Shown: positions 1-12,200 of the stretch, in pieces
Layout: each line of letters starts with the position of its first letter
Numbering within the stretch: position 1 is the stretch's first letter
Assembly: GCA_003586115.2 (NCBI GenBank)
Contig: QVOM02000042.1
Span: 78,384,416-78,448,415, forward strand
Reading direction: 5' to 3'
DNA from: Salvator merianae
Taxonomy: Eukaryota > Chordata > Lepidosauria > Squamata > Teiidae
DNA length: 64,000 nt
Made by a program: the position numbers and the translations under genes
Notes under the pieces: model-generated
What the model saw: only the letters and a program-made list of their open reading frames with translations
Databases searched by the model: none
What the model was told of the DNA's origin: nothing

Positions 1-86
1 ACTTCAGTTCTGATCTATAAATGGATGTTTTCTGGTTTTCCAGCTGACAAGACAGTGACTACATCAAATATGCAATACCTACTTAC

Positions 87-201
87 ATCAATGCTTTTTA
101 TTACAACAATCTGATCGGCTTCCTTGCATGCCTTCTCTGCCTTCTTGATGGTCTCATTGTTCCATTCCACCAAATTGATAGCCATCATTCCTTCCATTGC
201 A
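87..201 (-). CDS. MOXD2: MOXD2 exon 12
   Basis: It encodes one base plus 38 codons, beginning DAMEGMMAINLVEWNN and ending IVVIKSID at a GTAAGT donor. The gene continues beyond the left edge. Confidence 0.88.
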
Positions 202-3200
202 CTGTAAGGCAGCAATCAAAGAAGAGACAGATGAACAAGGAGAGTGTAGGGGTGGCATATGGGAAAAGAAGGGAACACCAATGCTTCCCACTGGTTGTGA
301 CTGTGGGTGACATCAGCAGATATTCTAAGGCTGAAGAGAAGCGGTGAGTGTATTTACGTATTTTGAACGTATGTTCCCTCTCCTGGAAACAAGTAAATAT
401 ATGCTCAAATGAAGGCTGCCATATTTTCAAATAAGCATGCCTTACAGCATTATTTCTGTTCTCCTTCTGATCAGAGTTGGTATGCATCCCATCATAATCT
501 TCAGGCACTTTATTTTTTAGTACTGATTTTTAAAATGTATTACAGATTACATTTAAAAAAAAGGAAAAGAAAGAGAGAAAAGGAAAAGGAAAAGATGACT
601 TCCGATCATTCTTTTGATGATTCTCCTATCTCCCTCTAAATGTTACAATTATTTCACTTTTTTCGGCAGTGCATACTTTCAAATAATTAAATCCCATAAT
701 CAATTTTTTTTTTTTTAGTCAGAAGTCAATAAAGGGTTCCTAGTTTTTAAGGAATGATGTTCTTTCTCTAATCAAACATGTCAATTTATCCATTTCTGCC
801 AAGTTTATCAGTTTCACCAGCCAATCTTCCATGCTGGGGAGTACTGAGCAAGTCCAGCCTTGCACATTTAGCAATTATGTGGCCATGATCACATACTGAG
901 ATAATCTTCTATAACTCTTTTCCAATGGTGTGTTACAGGAGTACTTTGTTAAATATGAATTTATCCACACTTTGGTACATAAGGCATAAGCAACCTCATG
1001 TCAGGGTGGGCGCATAAAACATTGGCATCTTATGGTATGTTGAAAATACAGGAAATGGACCAGCAGTGGCCTGGATTCCTGTTGCATCTTGGAAACACAA
1101 GCTCCATTTTAAAAAGCACAAACTATTGTGAAATTTTCCTTGGGCTTCCTCCCCCCGCCCTTCTGCCTACAAGGAAGCACATCTGCATATCTATGTTAAA
1201 AGGTCTTGTTGGCTTCCCTCAGAACAATAGAAAACCTCTGCAGACTGCATATATATAACTGGTACACTTGGATAAAAATACCAAGGCATATCTAAAAGGC
1301 ATCATTTTTGTCATTACAAAATATTGGCAAACTGCAATGTTTTAACAGAAAAAAGGTAAATATCTTGCTTACCTGTCTTGATTACCCATCAGGAAACCTT
1401 TTTGTCTCTTATGACTGGCCATTGTCTGTATGTAAATGAGTGTTTGCTGGGGTCTTGACCTACAGTTACCCCAAGCATGTGACATGTACTGCCCCTGGCC
1501 CCTCCCAGCCTTATCCTCCATAGCACAGAAGTCCATGTGACTGACATCCATTGCCCTGGATCCCTCCCACTGAGTCCCAACATCCTTTTCACCAAGTCCA
1601 GGTAACCAATCCTGATGTTTCTCTGCCCCTGTCCAGCCCAGACTATAAAAGCTGTAACTTTTGAAAATCTTGTTCTCTTCTTGTCTTGCTTCTTTGCCTT
1701 TTTGGCTCTTGTTCCTGCCCCCCCCCATGTTTGTTTGTCTTTCCCCTTCCCCTCCTTCTTCTCTCTCTTCTCTCCAGCCCATTTGGATCCAAGGGTAGGT
1801 AAATATATATATGCCTTTGGAAAAGGAAAACAGCTAAGTACTTTAAGGACTGGGTTGTATAATGTTATTTTTGTGCTTTTGTTTTCTTCTTTGTTATTGC
1901 TGGAATCTTAGAATACTAGAAGGGTCTCCCTGTTCAGTTTAAAACCCTTTTCATCCCCTTTGCTCTTGCATTCAAAGCACATTTCATTACTGTTGCCCAT
2001 ATTTTTGCTTTACTGCCACTTTTCTTAATAAATAAATATTTTATTGGGAACTCTGCTTGTTTTGACTTGATCTTTTCTCTGCCTCATTTTTACATGGTCC
2101 ATCCCAGTTGATTTCCCGTTTTTAAAACCAATAGCCTAAAAGATCCTGCTCTTACAGAGTGACTGGGGAGAGCTCCTTCCCCCCCCAAAAAAAAAATAGA
2201 ATTCCCAGCTCACTGCTTGTATCAGGTGGATCCATCAAACCCAATAGAAAATATTTTGCAATTGAATCCAAAATTTCTTGGCATTTTCAAACGTCCGCCA
2301 CATATGATAAAAAGTCCTTTAATGCTTTTCACATCACCAGCAAGCATTAGCAACATCTTTATACATTTTGGCTAGTTTCAGGGGTTCAGACTTTGGCCTC
2401 AAGCCACAGATACTCACTCAGCTGCCTCTTGACCAAGTTGTTTGGCCACAAACTGAATGTCTGGGTATCCCATACAGCTGGAGATGTTGTTGCGAGGATA
2501 GTAGAAGAGAAATGCCAGACACATTTCATTGAGGGTACTTGGCCCTCCCTCAGAGAGAGAAAACGATATTAATTGAAAACAGAGCAAAATACCAACTGAA
2601 ACAGAGCTGCTGCCTAGCGATTGGTTTTCATAGTAAGGGTTGGGGTGGCAATTGGAGTGTTCCTTTTGATGCTATCAAATGGCCCTTGGATTCACAATGT
2701 CCCACAGCCTGATTCAGTTCAACCAACAGGGAAGTGTTAACCATGGCTTTGTCCTACCCTTCTGTGGACTGAGGGGGGGGGGGCACACCCACAGGCTGCA
2801 ACTGAAGCACGAGCTTTTATTACTTTGTTTTCATGCTGCCAGGCACTCAGTTCTGCCTTCTGTTACAGATTAAAAGCAAAAGCTCAGTTTCCCCAAGTTG
2901 GAGAACGAGGGTTGGTGTGCCCCTTGATTTCCTGAGCTCAGCATCCTGTGTGGCCACACTCTTTGCTCTAAAGTTGACCCTGTCTGCATCTTATCCCATC
3001 AATTTCCCTCTCCTGCTGATGCTTTCTCTGCAGCATTTGACCACCTCCCACTGGTCAGCAATGAAAAAGAAAAGTTTTTGCTGCAAGCTGTTACTGTTTC
3101 AAAAGAATAGCCAGCCTTGATTCTGAAAAGCTGTTCACAATCCATCATCCTTCTCTAAAGCTATGTCTCCATTTCGCAGCAAAGGCACATTAAGTGTGGC

Positions 3201-6200
3201 CAGTTTCCATTACCCCCAGTGGAGATCAGCAACTCTGTCGGCCTGATTACTACAGTGTCTTTACAGTGTAGTACAGCCTTAATCCAGACTTACAAAAGTC
3301 AGTTCTGTCCGATGTTTGGTCTGGTAATGACATTCAACCAAGAATTCATCTCCCTGTAAAACAAAGCAGACCACAAGGCAGTGGTGTAGAAAGCCGGGGG
3401 CGGGCTGCCCCGGGCGGCACGTTGTCCCGGGCGGCATATGCAGCCAAGTCCTTCTCTGCCCACCCAGCGCACCGGAGAGTGAGCGCAAAGGACAGCAAGT
3501 TGTTGGGGCGGTGGCGGGGGTAGGAGGCTGCAGGGCAGGGCACCCTCACTCACGCTCCTCTGCCGCCGGGTGGCCCCGGGCGGCAATAAGTTTAGCCACG
3601 CCGCTGCCACAAGGTCAGGCTTTGAAGGATACAAACAAGACATAGGATATTATTCCTTAACTGCAGTACAAAGAAATGACATACAGATTTGAAAATGACT
3701 TCCTCCTTCAAGCCTCTGGTCTCCTGAAGATTGAAATCATACTTATTGTCTTCACAGAGGATTGTCAGCTGCTTTCCATTCCTGGGAGCAGAGACAAAGA
3801 AGAAGAAACAGAGAACATTGTTGAGCACCCGTAAAGATGTTGCAGCTTGCAGCTTGTACCTATCTGATAAAATCTGATACATATTTGCAAGAGCTACTTG
3901 GGACAGAAAAATTTCCAACTATGAAACTCTGTCATTAGAAATGCATTTAAAGTCAGGTATGTAGATTTAGTCATAACAGAGGAACAGTTACCCCAGCTCA
4001 CTCACCATCACAACAGCTGGTTGCCCACTGCAAAGCAGCAAGGATGTGAGTGCTTGGTTTGTTTATTTATTTCTATTTTTATTTAGGCTGGTGTGTGTCA
4101 ACAAAAAACAACTGATATACAGACTAAAAAAATGGCATTCCCCCTTCACGGATCTGCTCTGATTTCAGTACCATTGAATCAAATTTTGCTCCTGGTTGAA
4201 TACATGGGTGCTTCCACAGACACTTTTATGCAGTTTTCTTGGCAGAAATACAGAAGTGGTTTGCCATTGCTTACTTCTGGGGAGAGGCTAGGGATAGAAC
4301 CTGTGACCCTCTGATTTTGAGGCAGATTCACTCAGCTATAGCCACTCCCCTGCTTAAGGGTGAGGTTCTATTATGGCAACCCAACAGATATAGGCTGTAA
4401 TCAGACAGCCATGTTAAAGTACCAGGCATGCACACTTATGACCCTGGGGTCACATAAGTGTCCACACCTGTCATTTGTGCTCTTGTCACTCCATCACAAG
4501 AAGCCACCAGAAGGGAGTGCTAGAATCTATATTCTCCGGGTGCTTCAGCAGGGCTGTCTTCTTGTGCTGGATTGGGTGTCTGACGCTTGCAGTGGCACAA
4601 TGTTGGAGTTTTTGGCTGCATTTTTGGTTGTAAATCCTGTTGTGTGGCCATCAAATGCCAAGTGGCATGCTCTGACAATACAGCCACGATGGGCCAGTGT
4701 CTGGCTTCAGGAGGGCCTGTCTGATCAAGACTATAGACTAGTACTGTACTGTACCTTAAAAGACAGAATAATCTTCTATGACAGCATGCCTGCCCACCAT
4801 TGGTCCAAGTCAAAGGTACTGGCCTGCAAATGTCATTGATTTGGGTGCCTGTGTGTCATTATTTTGAAATTAAGACTTCACCGTTAGAGTGTAAATTATG
4901 TAACCATTCTTTTCCTGGCATTTCTAGGGCAATCTGGAGGATCAGATCTTGAAAGACATGGTTTGATGACTAAGACGTATACAGTTTCCTGTGGCTTGTG
5001 ACTTCCTCTTCTTAGCCCTTGCAGGAAAACTCCTGCTTTTTGCCTCATGCTCTCTTGAGATGTTGTCCTCTCATACATTCCTGACTTACGTTGTTTGAAT
5101 TATTAATTTATTTATATTAAGGTCAGAACTCATATCATTTCGAATGGCCGTATCTTTGTCCCTCTCGCCTCTCCTTTAGGCATGTGTCTTCTGGACTGGC
5201 TTTCATAGGTTTTCCACACAACAGTCCAGAAAACATCATTCCTAGAAGCAAATTTCCTATGTATTTGTTCTGCCTAGGAAGGCTTAACCTCATTTTCTCC
5301 AGACTGAATAACAGGCCTTGTTCATTGGAAAATGTAAGCATGGTGCGCCAACCCTTGTGTGTGAGAAAGCAAGGAAAATGGAGAGCAGACATCTAACAGT
5401 CACAGAGCACTGGTTGGTTGGGAGAGATCAAAGGGAGGGTTTCAGGTGAAGCTTCATTCTGCTGCCATGATCCTCATAATCCTAAGACATTGGCCCTTAC
5501 TGCTAGACAATCTACATACATTGAGCTGAAAGCTTATATGGAGCCTACACAGGTACAACTATTGTGTCTAACTTTTCCTGTTATCCAGAGGGCACCAAAA
5601 ACGCCTTGTGCTCACAGCTGTATGCCTAGAGGTTCTCTGCAGACACTGAGCTGAACACATGTGGAATGGGAACAAGATCTTCAGAGCTCCTTATTCCCTC
5701 ATGTGCTCACAAGAAAAAGAGGGCAGCATTCTGATATCTTAAAGAGTTCAGCAGCAAACAGAATATCAGCAGGGAAAACTTGCTATACAGACAATACTTC
5801 TGTATAACTGTTAGAGTAACTGAGTACTTTTGCTTTTCTATATGGCAGTCCTACTCTCCCTGTTCCTGAGAGGTTCTCTCAGCTTATGCTATCTGAGAAG
5901 TTCAATGGAAAGAGGGAAAAAAAATTAGTTTTAAAAGGAAAAGAAGAAAACATATAGAATTATTTTTCCTGTGGTTATTCTGCTTTTAACCCCCACTCCA
6001 GCAATTGGGGGCGAGGGGAACAGATGTCAGGAAGTGACATGCTCCTGTCCTTTCATCTGCCATTTTTAGCCAAAACTAACAGAAAAGTAGCTCCTCTCTC
6101 AAAAGCAAATGAGGGTTACATTGGAATAGGGGGAAAGTGGCAAAAATTATCACTTTTCCTATGAGTGAAGGCCAACAATGGGAGGCGCTTAGCTTATAAA

Positions 6201-9200
6201 AAGTGACTAAATGGTTCAAATGAAGTCTGAAGCATTTTCAGGCTTCATAAACCTTGCTTTAAACTGAACCTTACCACTGGACGCATGTTGAGTTCCGCAT
6301 TCTCAGTGTGAGCAGCCAGGTTTGGAGATTGACCCATAAGCGTGCATTTATTGTGTCTCAATGGCCCCTCAGTGTTGATTGCAAAACAATTTAGTTGAGG
6401 AGAAGAGATACAGGGCAGTTGGGAGTCTATAAGTTTGCTTTGAAAACCAGACATCTCTTTGTTGGTGATAGAGTTGCCACATGGGAAGGAGAATAAGGCT
6501 CCTATATCATTTAACAGCTGTGTAGAAGAGTGAATTTCAGCAAACGCAGCTTGCAATGCTAACGCCTCCACTTTCATATTGTCTGAATATTAAAGATGCA
6601 GGAGCCCTCTCCTCTTTTCCATATGGTGGTTTAGTGACAGGAGGAATTCTACTCGGGCCAAGTCTATTGCACTGTTTCTTACCGGTAATGGACCCCTCTC
6701 ACTCCCAGTCCAGCCAAGTGAGTGTGTAGTAAGTAACCAAACACATGCATATCAGGCACAGGAGTCCCATTCAGCTATAATTTGAGAAGAAGAAAAACCT
6801 CAGTGAGTAATTTTGAGTTGCCAGAGTGCTAGCCAAGTGTCTACCCACTTACCTTTGTTTTTTCTCTTGCCCTTACCTAGCATGCAGGTATTTTCAAGAG
6901 GAACAATCATGGAAGCAGCAGGCAGACACAGGTAAGTGTTCGCTGTTACAGGAAATCTGGCATCCTGGCTGGATTTCCTAGAAGAGCGATGTTTTGGGAT
7001 ATTGCTTCAATTATCCTGGGACTACACTGGGGATGCCACGGATATGTATGACATTCCCAATATAGTTCTGGGAGAATCTGTGTCTGGAAGCACTCTTAGA
7101 CCATGGAGGCTGGCTTGAGTCCTCAGAAACCAGATGCCAAAATGCATTCCCGTTTTTTTCCCAAGGACTTTCCTGCCTGGAATGTGATTATCTTAAATTT
7201 GGATAACCCAGGACTGAGTCTGTTTCACCAAGAAATGGACCCAAGCAGGCAAAGACCTACCAACCACCTGCTGCCACAGCTGCCTCCTGCTGCCACCCCA
7301 ATGGCCCCCAATACCACCATCTCCTACCACTGATGCTATCACCCCCCCGAGCCTCCCTGCCATGACCACCTCTCTCCACCCCCACTCCCTGCTGTCCCCA
7401 GTGCTTCAATATCCCCCAATGCCACCATGGCCTCTTGCCACCAACACTGCCACCCCCCCAGCCCCCCACCACAGCCGCCTCTTTCCACCTCCTCCTGTCT
7501 TCCAATGCCCCCCCCCAATACTGCCACCACCACTGCTGGACATGCCACCGCCTTCATGCCCCCCAACGCTGACGCTGCTTCCTATCACAGATGTTGTCAC
7601 CCCCCCCCCAAACCCTCCTAGGGCTCTCTCCTGCCACCCACTGCCCCAACTTATCTCTTACCAGGGGATTCATGAGGGCTTGGGTGACAGCAACGGCAGT
7701 GGTGGCACAGTAGGTATGACTAGGCCTGAGGAGGTCATGCCACAACGCTGATGCCCTCCAACGCTGCTGCTGCCTCCCACAACCAATCTTATTGCCCCCT
7801 GAGCCCCCACTACAGCCTCCTCCTGCTGTCCCCCTGCCCCAACTTACCTTTTACCAGGGGATCCACAAGGCCTTGGGTGACAGCAGTGGTCGTGGTAGCA
7901 GTAGGAGTGATCAGGCTGGAGGAGGCTAAAAACAGCCTCAGTCCCCTGTCTGTCCCAGGCAGACAGCTAAAAGCTAAAAGTGTGCCCACAGCCTTATTGG
8001 GCGTTTTTTACTGTGAACCTTTTGTGCAAAGCAATACAATATTCATTTTTTCTTAGGCAGCACTTGTGAGGCATTGATGCAAATTTTGCACTTCGCATAG
8101 CTGACATATTCCTCAAATGTTATTTACAGTTTTGGATGAAGAGTCTTATAGCAAGAGGAAATTACGGGATCTTCTTTTGATCCTGCAATTGCTTCTCACT
8201 GCTGCTGCTGCCAGATGGCAGAAGGCAATGCCAATTGCTTACCTTGTCTGCTGGCTCTTTGTATACCTGTTCTTGTTGCAAGCTTATAGAAAAAAGTGCT
8301 ATAAATATTCTTTTAGGTTTGCTGGGTTTGCTACAATCTGAGAATGTGCATGATTGAGTGTGGATGCCCCTGAACCACACTTTGTTTTTGATTTCCCAGT
8401 TGTGTACTGCACCAGAAGAAGAGGGAAGGCCTGGTGCAATTTGACTTGGGCCGTGGTCCGACATCGTAAATTTAATCCGTATCAGAAGAGTACAAGGACT
8501 GAATTCGTCTTCTGATCGTTCCCACAGTTACAGTTTAACACGGACTCAATTCGTACTTGCTCGTTCCCACACTGATATTTCCCGTGCTTGGCATGGAGAA
8601 ACAGTACCTTTTCTGCCTCCACCCCTCGCCAAATTCTCCTCCCTGGGCAGTCAGTGATTGGCTGCAGTCCCAGCGTTCAAATCTTGACGTCACAGGGGTG
8701 GGAAAGTCAAGCTCTGCTCTCCATATGTCCCCACTGCTGCCTCAGAACATGGATTCGCTTGGCAGCGTTACTAGTCATTCGCCATTTGCTCCTTCTCTCC
8801 ACTACAACCTCTGTCTACACAAGCAGAACTTTAAAACTATGTGTACTGCACAATTAAGCTTTTTAAAGAGCTGATGGTGATTTCTGCTCCCTTGCAAGTG
8901 CATTTTTGTGCAATTTAAAAGTAGTGCAAACGCAGGGAGAGGTCCGTGACGAAGGGGAAACGTGGGGAGGGAACGTGGGGAGGGAACGTGGGGGGGCTCT
9001 ATTATCTTGATAGTGCAGTTCATCGCCAGCAAATGGACTCTGCCTCATCTCCCCCCGAGACATTCACAGCGGCATGTGTCCCCACTGTGTAGCTGTGTGC
9101 TGCTGACGGCAAAACTCATCTTGAGTGGGTTCTTTGTTGGGGCAAGAGGACTGCAACCCCAAACAGGCGCAGTTTATTTTTTGGTTTAAAGAGCAGACAG

Positions 9201-12200
9201 AAGTGGAGGAAGCCTTTAATTTCTTCCTGGCAGTGTCGAATGGGGGATAAAGAAAGAGAAAGGACTTCAGCTTAGCGAAGTAAAAAGGAGGACGGTTTCT
9301 TTTCCCCTGGCAGCGATGGAAGGGGGGATAATGGAGGCAGCGGAAACTATTGTGCTTCCTGCCCACCCACAAAGTCTGTCACTGGACAGCACAAAATGGA
9401 GATCCCTCCCTCTGCACGTCCCCAAAAAAGTACGGTCCCTCCCAAATAGTCTCCTTCCCCGTTCCCACATCACAAAGTAAAGCACGCTAGCGATCTGGAA
9501 CGGCTTGAGAACTCATTAAATCCGAATTCAAAGTAGTCCGGATTTCGCCAATTTAGTCCAGAAAAACTACAGAACGGCAAGATCATGTTGGGCTAGCGGG
9601 AACTGAAGACGACCTGTAAACTGATTAAATGGCGTGTCGGAACGCGGCCTTGGTGTTTTAGCTGCTTCAGTGATCTTGACCCATGCCAATCTGGTTTGGA
9701 TAAGTCTGAACCATCTCAGTGCACTCAGGATTACTGAATCATTGTGCTAAAGGGATAGCATCATAGAGTGATGTGAGGATAGGTCATGTCAAGCCTTCAC
9801 TCTGCTCCCTGGCACTATTTGTGACTGGGGAACAAGAGTTTGGCTGCTCTGACCTGGTCCCAATCCATTGCACATACCTACTTTAAATACTATGGTAGAA
9901 TCTTCAGGGTGCCTTTATGGTTCCTTGAATGCTCAGGGAGGATACAGTGTCTGCATGGCACTGTTCATTCGTTGCGCATTGAATATGGAAGAGGATGGTG
10001 TTCACATGAACAACACACTCTTCTCTTGCTATGCTGCTGTGAGCACCATTATGGCACTTTAGCAGCAGAAGGGTTTGAATAACATAGAGCTCTTCAAATC
10101 ACTCCCTCTTATGTACATGGTAGCAGCCCTGCTGCCACTGCCTTTGCCGCTCAAGGGGATTTACTGATGCTGTCAGCCTTGTGTATTTGAAGACAGGGAA
10201 TGGTCCATGAGTGAATCCCCTCTCTTCAGATTCAAAGCCGGGAACCCCCGTCCTCCTCTCTGTCTGTCAAACATTGTTGAGGGAATCCCTAGCACCATTT
10301 GATGGGTAGGGGAGGCTTGCTTATCCTGCCACGGGGGGAGCAAGCCTCCCATGCCTGTCAAATGGCTGCTGGGGATTTCCTCAATGCAATTCGACAGGTG
10401 GGGACATCAGTTAGCATGCAGATGGCATGCTGTGCATTGAACAGAAGGGATCGCTTCTCTTAAAGTGAAGGGGCAAGGCAACTATGCTTGAAGCCCCTTC
10501 CACTTCCTATGCAGAAATGGCATGGTAAATTTTATTGCTTTAACTTTTACTGAGTAGGAGTTTGCTTGCAAATCTTTAAATGTACACACCCAGAATGTCA
10601 AGAGAAGACCTGTGTGGTATTCTAAAGCTTACCTCATCAAACAGACTGGTATTGCAGACACCATAAGAATTGAAAGACTCTGCACCAGGAGGGAGGAAAT
10701 GGATAGGGAAGGTGAAAAATCCTGTTTGCAGCACTCCCATGTCATATGGACGCAGCTCAGACGTATAGTAAAGTCGTATCCCTGAGTTGTCAATTAAACC
10801 TAAGAGGGAGGAAAATAAGCTGAGCAACTAATTCTACACCACTTTCCCTTCAATCACTTCTAACAAAAACTAAAGTGCTTCCAGTAATTAAAATAATATA
10901 TATAATTATTAATTGAGCAGGTGGGTTTTATCTTTTAATTTTAACAGTTACTATTTTATATTATTTCACTTCATGTAATTTGCAAAAAACAATGTTTGCA
11001 AATTAATATTTTGAACTGTAACTATAAATAATATATATAAACTTGTACATTCAGCAGATCTCTGATAACTGACACGTTATGTTTACCCCATAGTTCTGCC
11101 TGCGAATGATTCAAAAAATGAAGAATTCATGGTCTTGATTTGGACCAGAGGCACTAAGGCTGTTTCTGCACATGCTGGTAGAAAGGTCCATGAAGGGGGA
11201 TTATGGGCCTTTCTTCCCCACGCTAGTGCAGTTTAAGAGAGGCCCTTTCCTTCCCTAATATGCTCTGTTCACACAAGATGGAGTGTAGAACAGATGAAAC
11301 TAGAAGCTGGTGAAGCTGGTGCGCACTTTGGATTAAGCCTGTGGGCTGGCACAGAACAGGCCATCTTAATGCAGACCACCTTGTTCTGTGCCAGGGACAG
11401 ATCCACCCACACCTGGGATGGATTCCAGTTACGGTGCAGACCAGGCCACTCTGTGCTGAAACAAGAAAGGCAAGTGCGGATCCCCTCTGAATCAGGAAGT
11501 GATTTGGCAAGATCAAAGGAAGTGTTCAGCCAGAGTTGATCCTGTTCTAATCAGAGCTTGATCCTATCCTAACTGCTCTCACACAAATATTTGGCAAACC
11601 ACCACTGAGTCTTACAAACAGAGAATGAACGACACGAAAGACCGTCACCTATGCACTCTGCTCACAGGCTTCCAGAAGCATATACTCAGTAACAAACCTT
11701 ATCTAGATGGATCCACAGTTGGTCTACAAAGAAAAGAACCTGTGTTTTCACCTACAAAACCAGTGGAGGCCAGCGGCTTTAAGCCCGGGTGTTTGGGCCC
11801 TGCGCGAAGTATGCCAAGGCTGTTTGCGGGGCCTCCAGGCTTCTGGGCCTCTGTACTGCCTCAACAAGTCTCTGAGGCAGTATGGAGGCCCAGAGGTCCC
11901 GTGAACAGCCATGGCACGCTTCGACACGGGGCCCGAACACCAGGGCTTAAAGCCGTTGGCCGCTGCTGTACAAAACACAAGGGCTGCTGCAATTGCTTTT
12001 GCAGAGGCAGTGAGTCCTAGGTGAAAGTTATAATGGAGGCTCCTTGTTTCTGTTTTCCCTCTGGGATGCACAAGGCTGTGGAAAAGTCTGGCTTTTGGAG
12101 ACTCAGGCCAGAGTGGAAGGCTGCCTTGCTGTGATGATTAATTTTGAAAGGCCAAGTCTGCTGACTAGGCCCTTGAACACATGGGGTCCAGGTAGTTTCC

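Larger units (their letters stand above)
6775..10632. other. MOXD2 intron 7
   Basis: No exon seen. It holds a C-rich low-complexity tract (7257-8000) and a 1.2-kb terminal-inverted-repeat element (8449-9649). The rest is unassigned. Confidence 0.5.

Noticed and set aside
4021..4080. Candidate MOXD2 exon 8 (His-Ser-His reading on the minus strand)
   Set aside because: The next residues do not match the LAG motif; the true exon with LLHTHLAG was found at 6683-6774.
4360..4839. 159-codon plus-strand frame in MOXD2 intron 8
   Set aside because: No recognisable motif and no splice context; it lies in intron sequence on the opposite strand.
7362..7751. 129-codon plus-strand frame and several overlapping frames
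   Set aside because: Low-complexity Pro/His/Ser sequence from the C-rich tract; the minus-strand shadows are Gly-rich.
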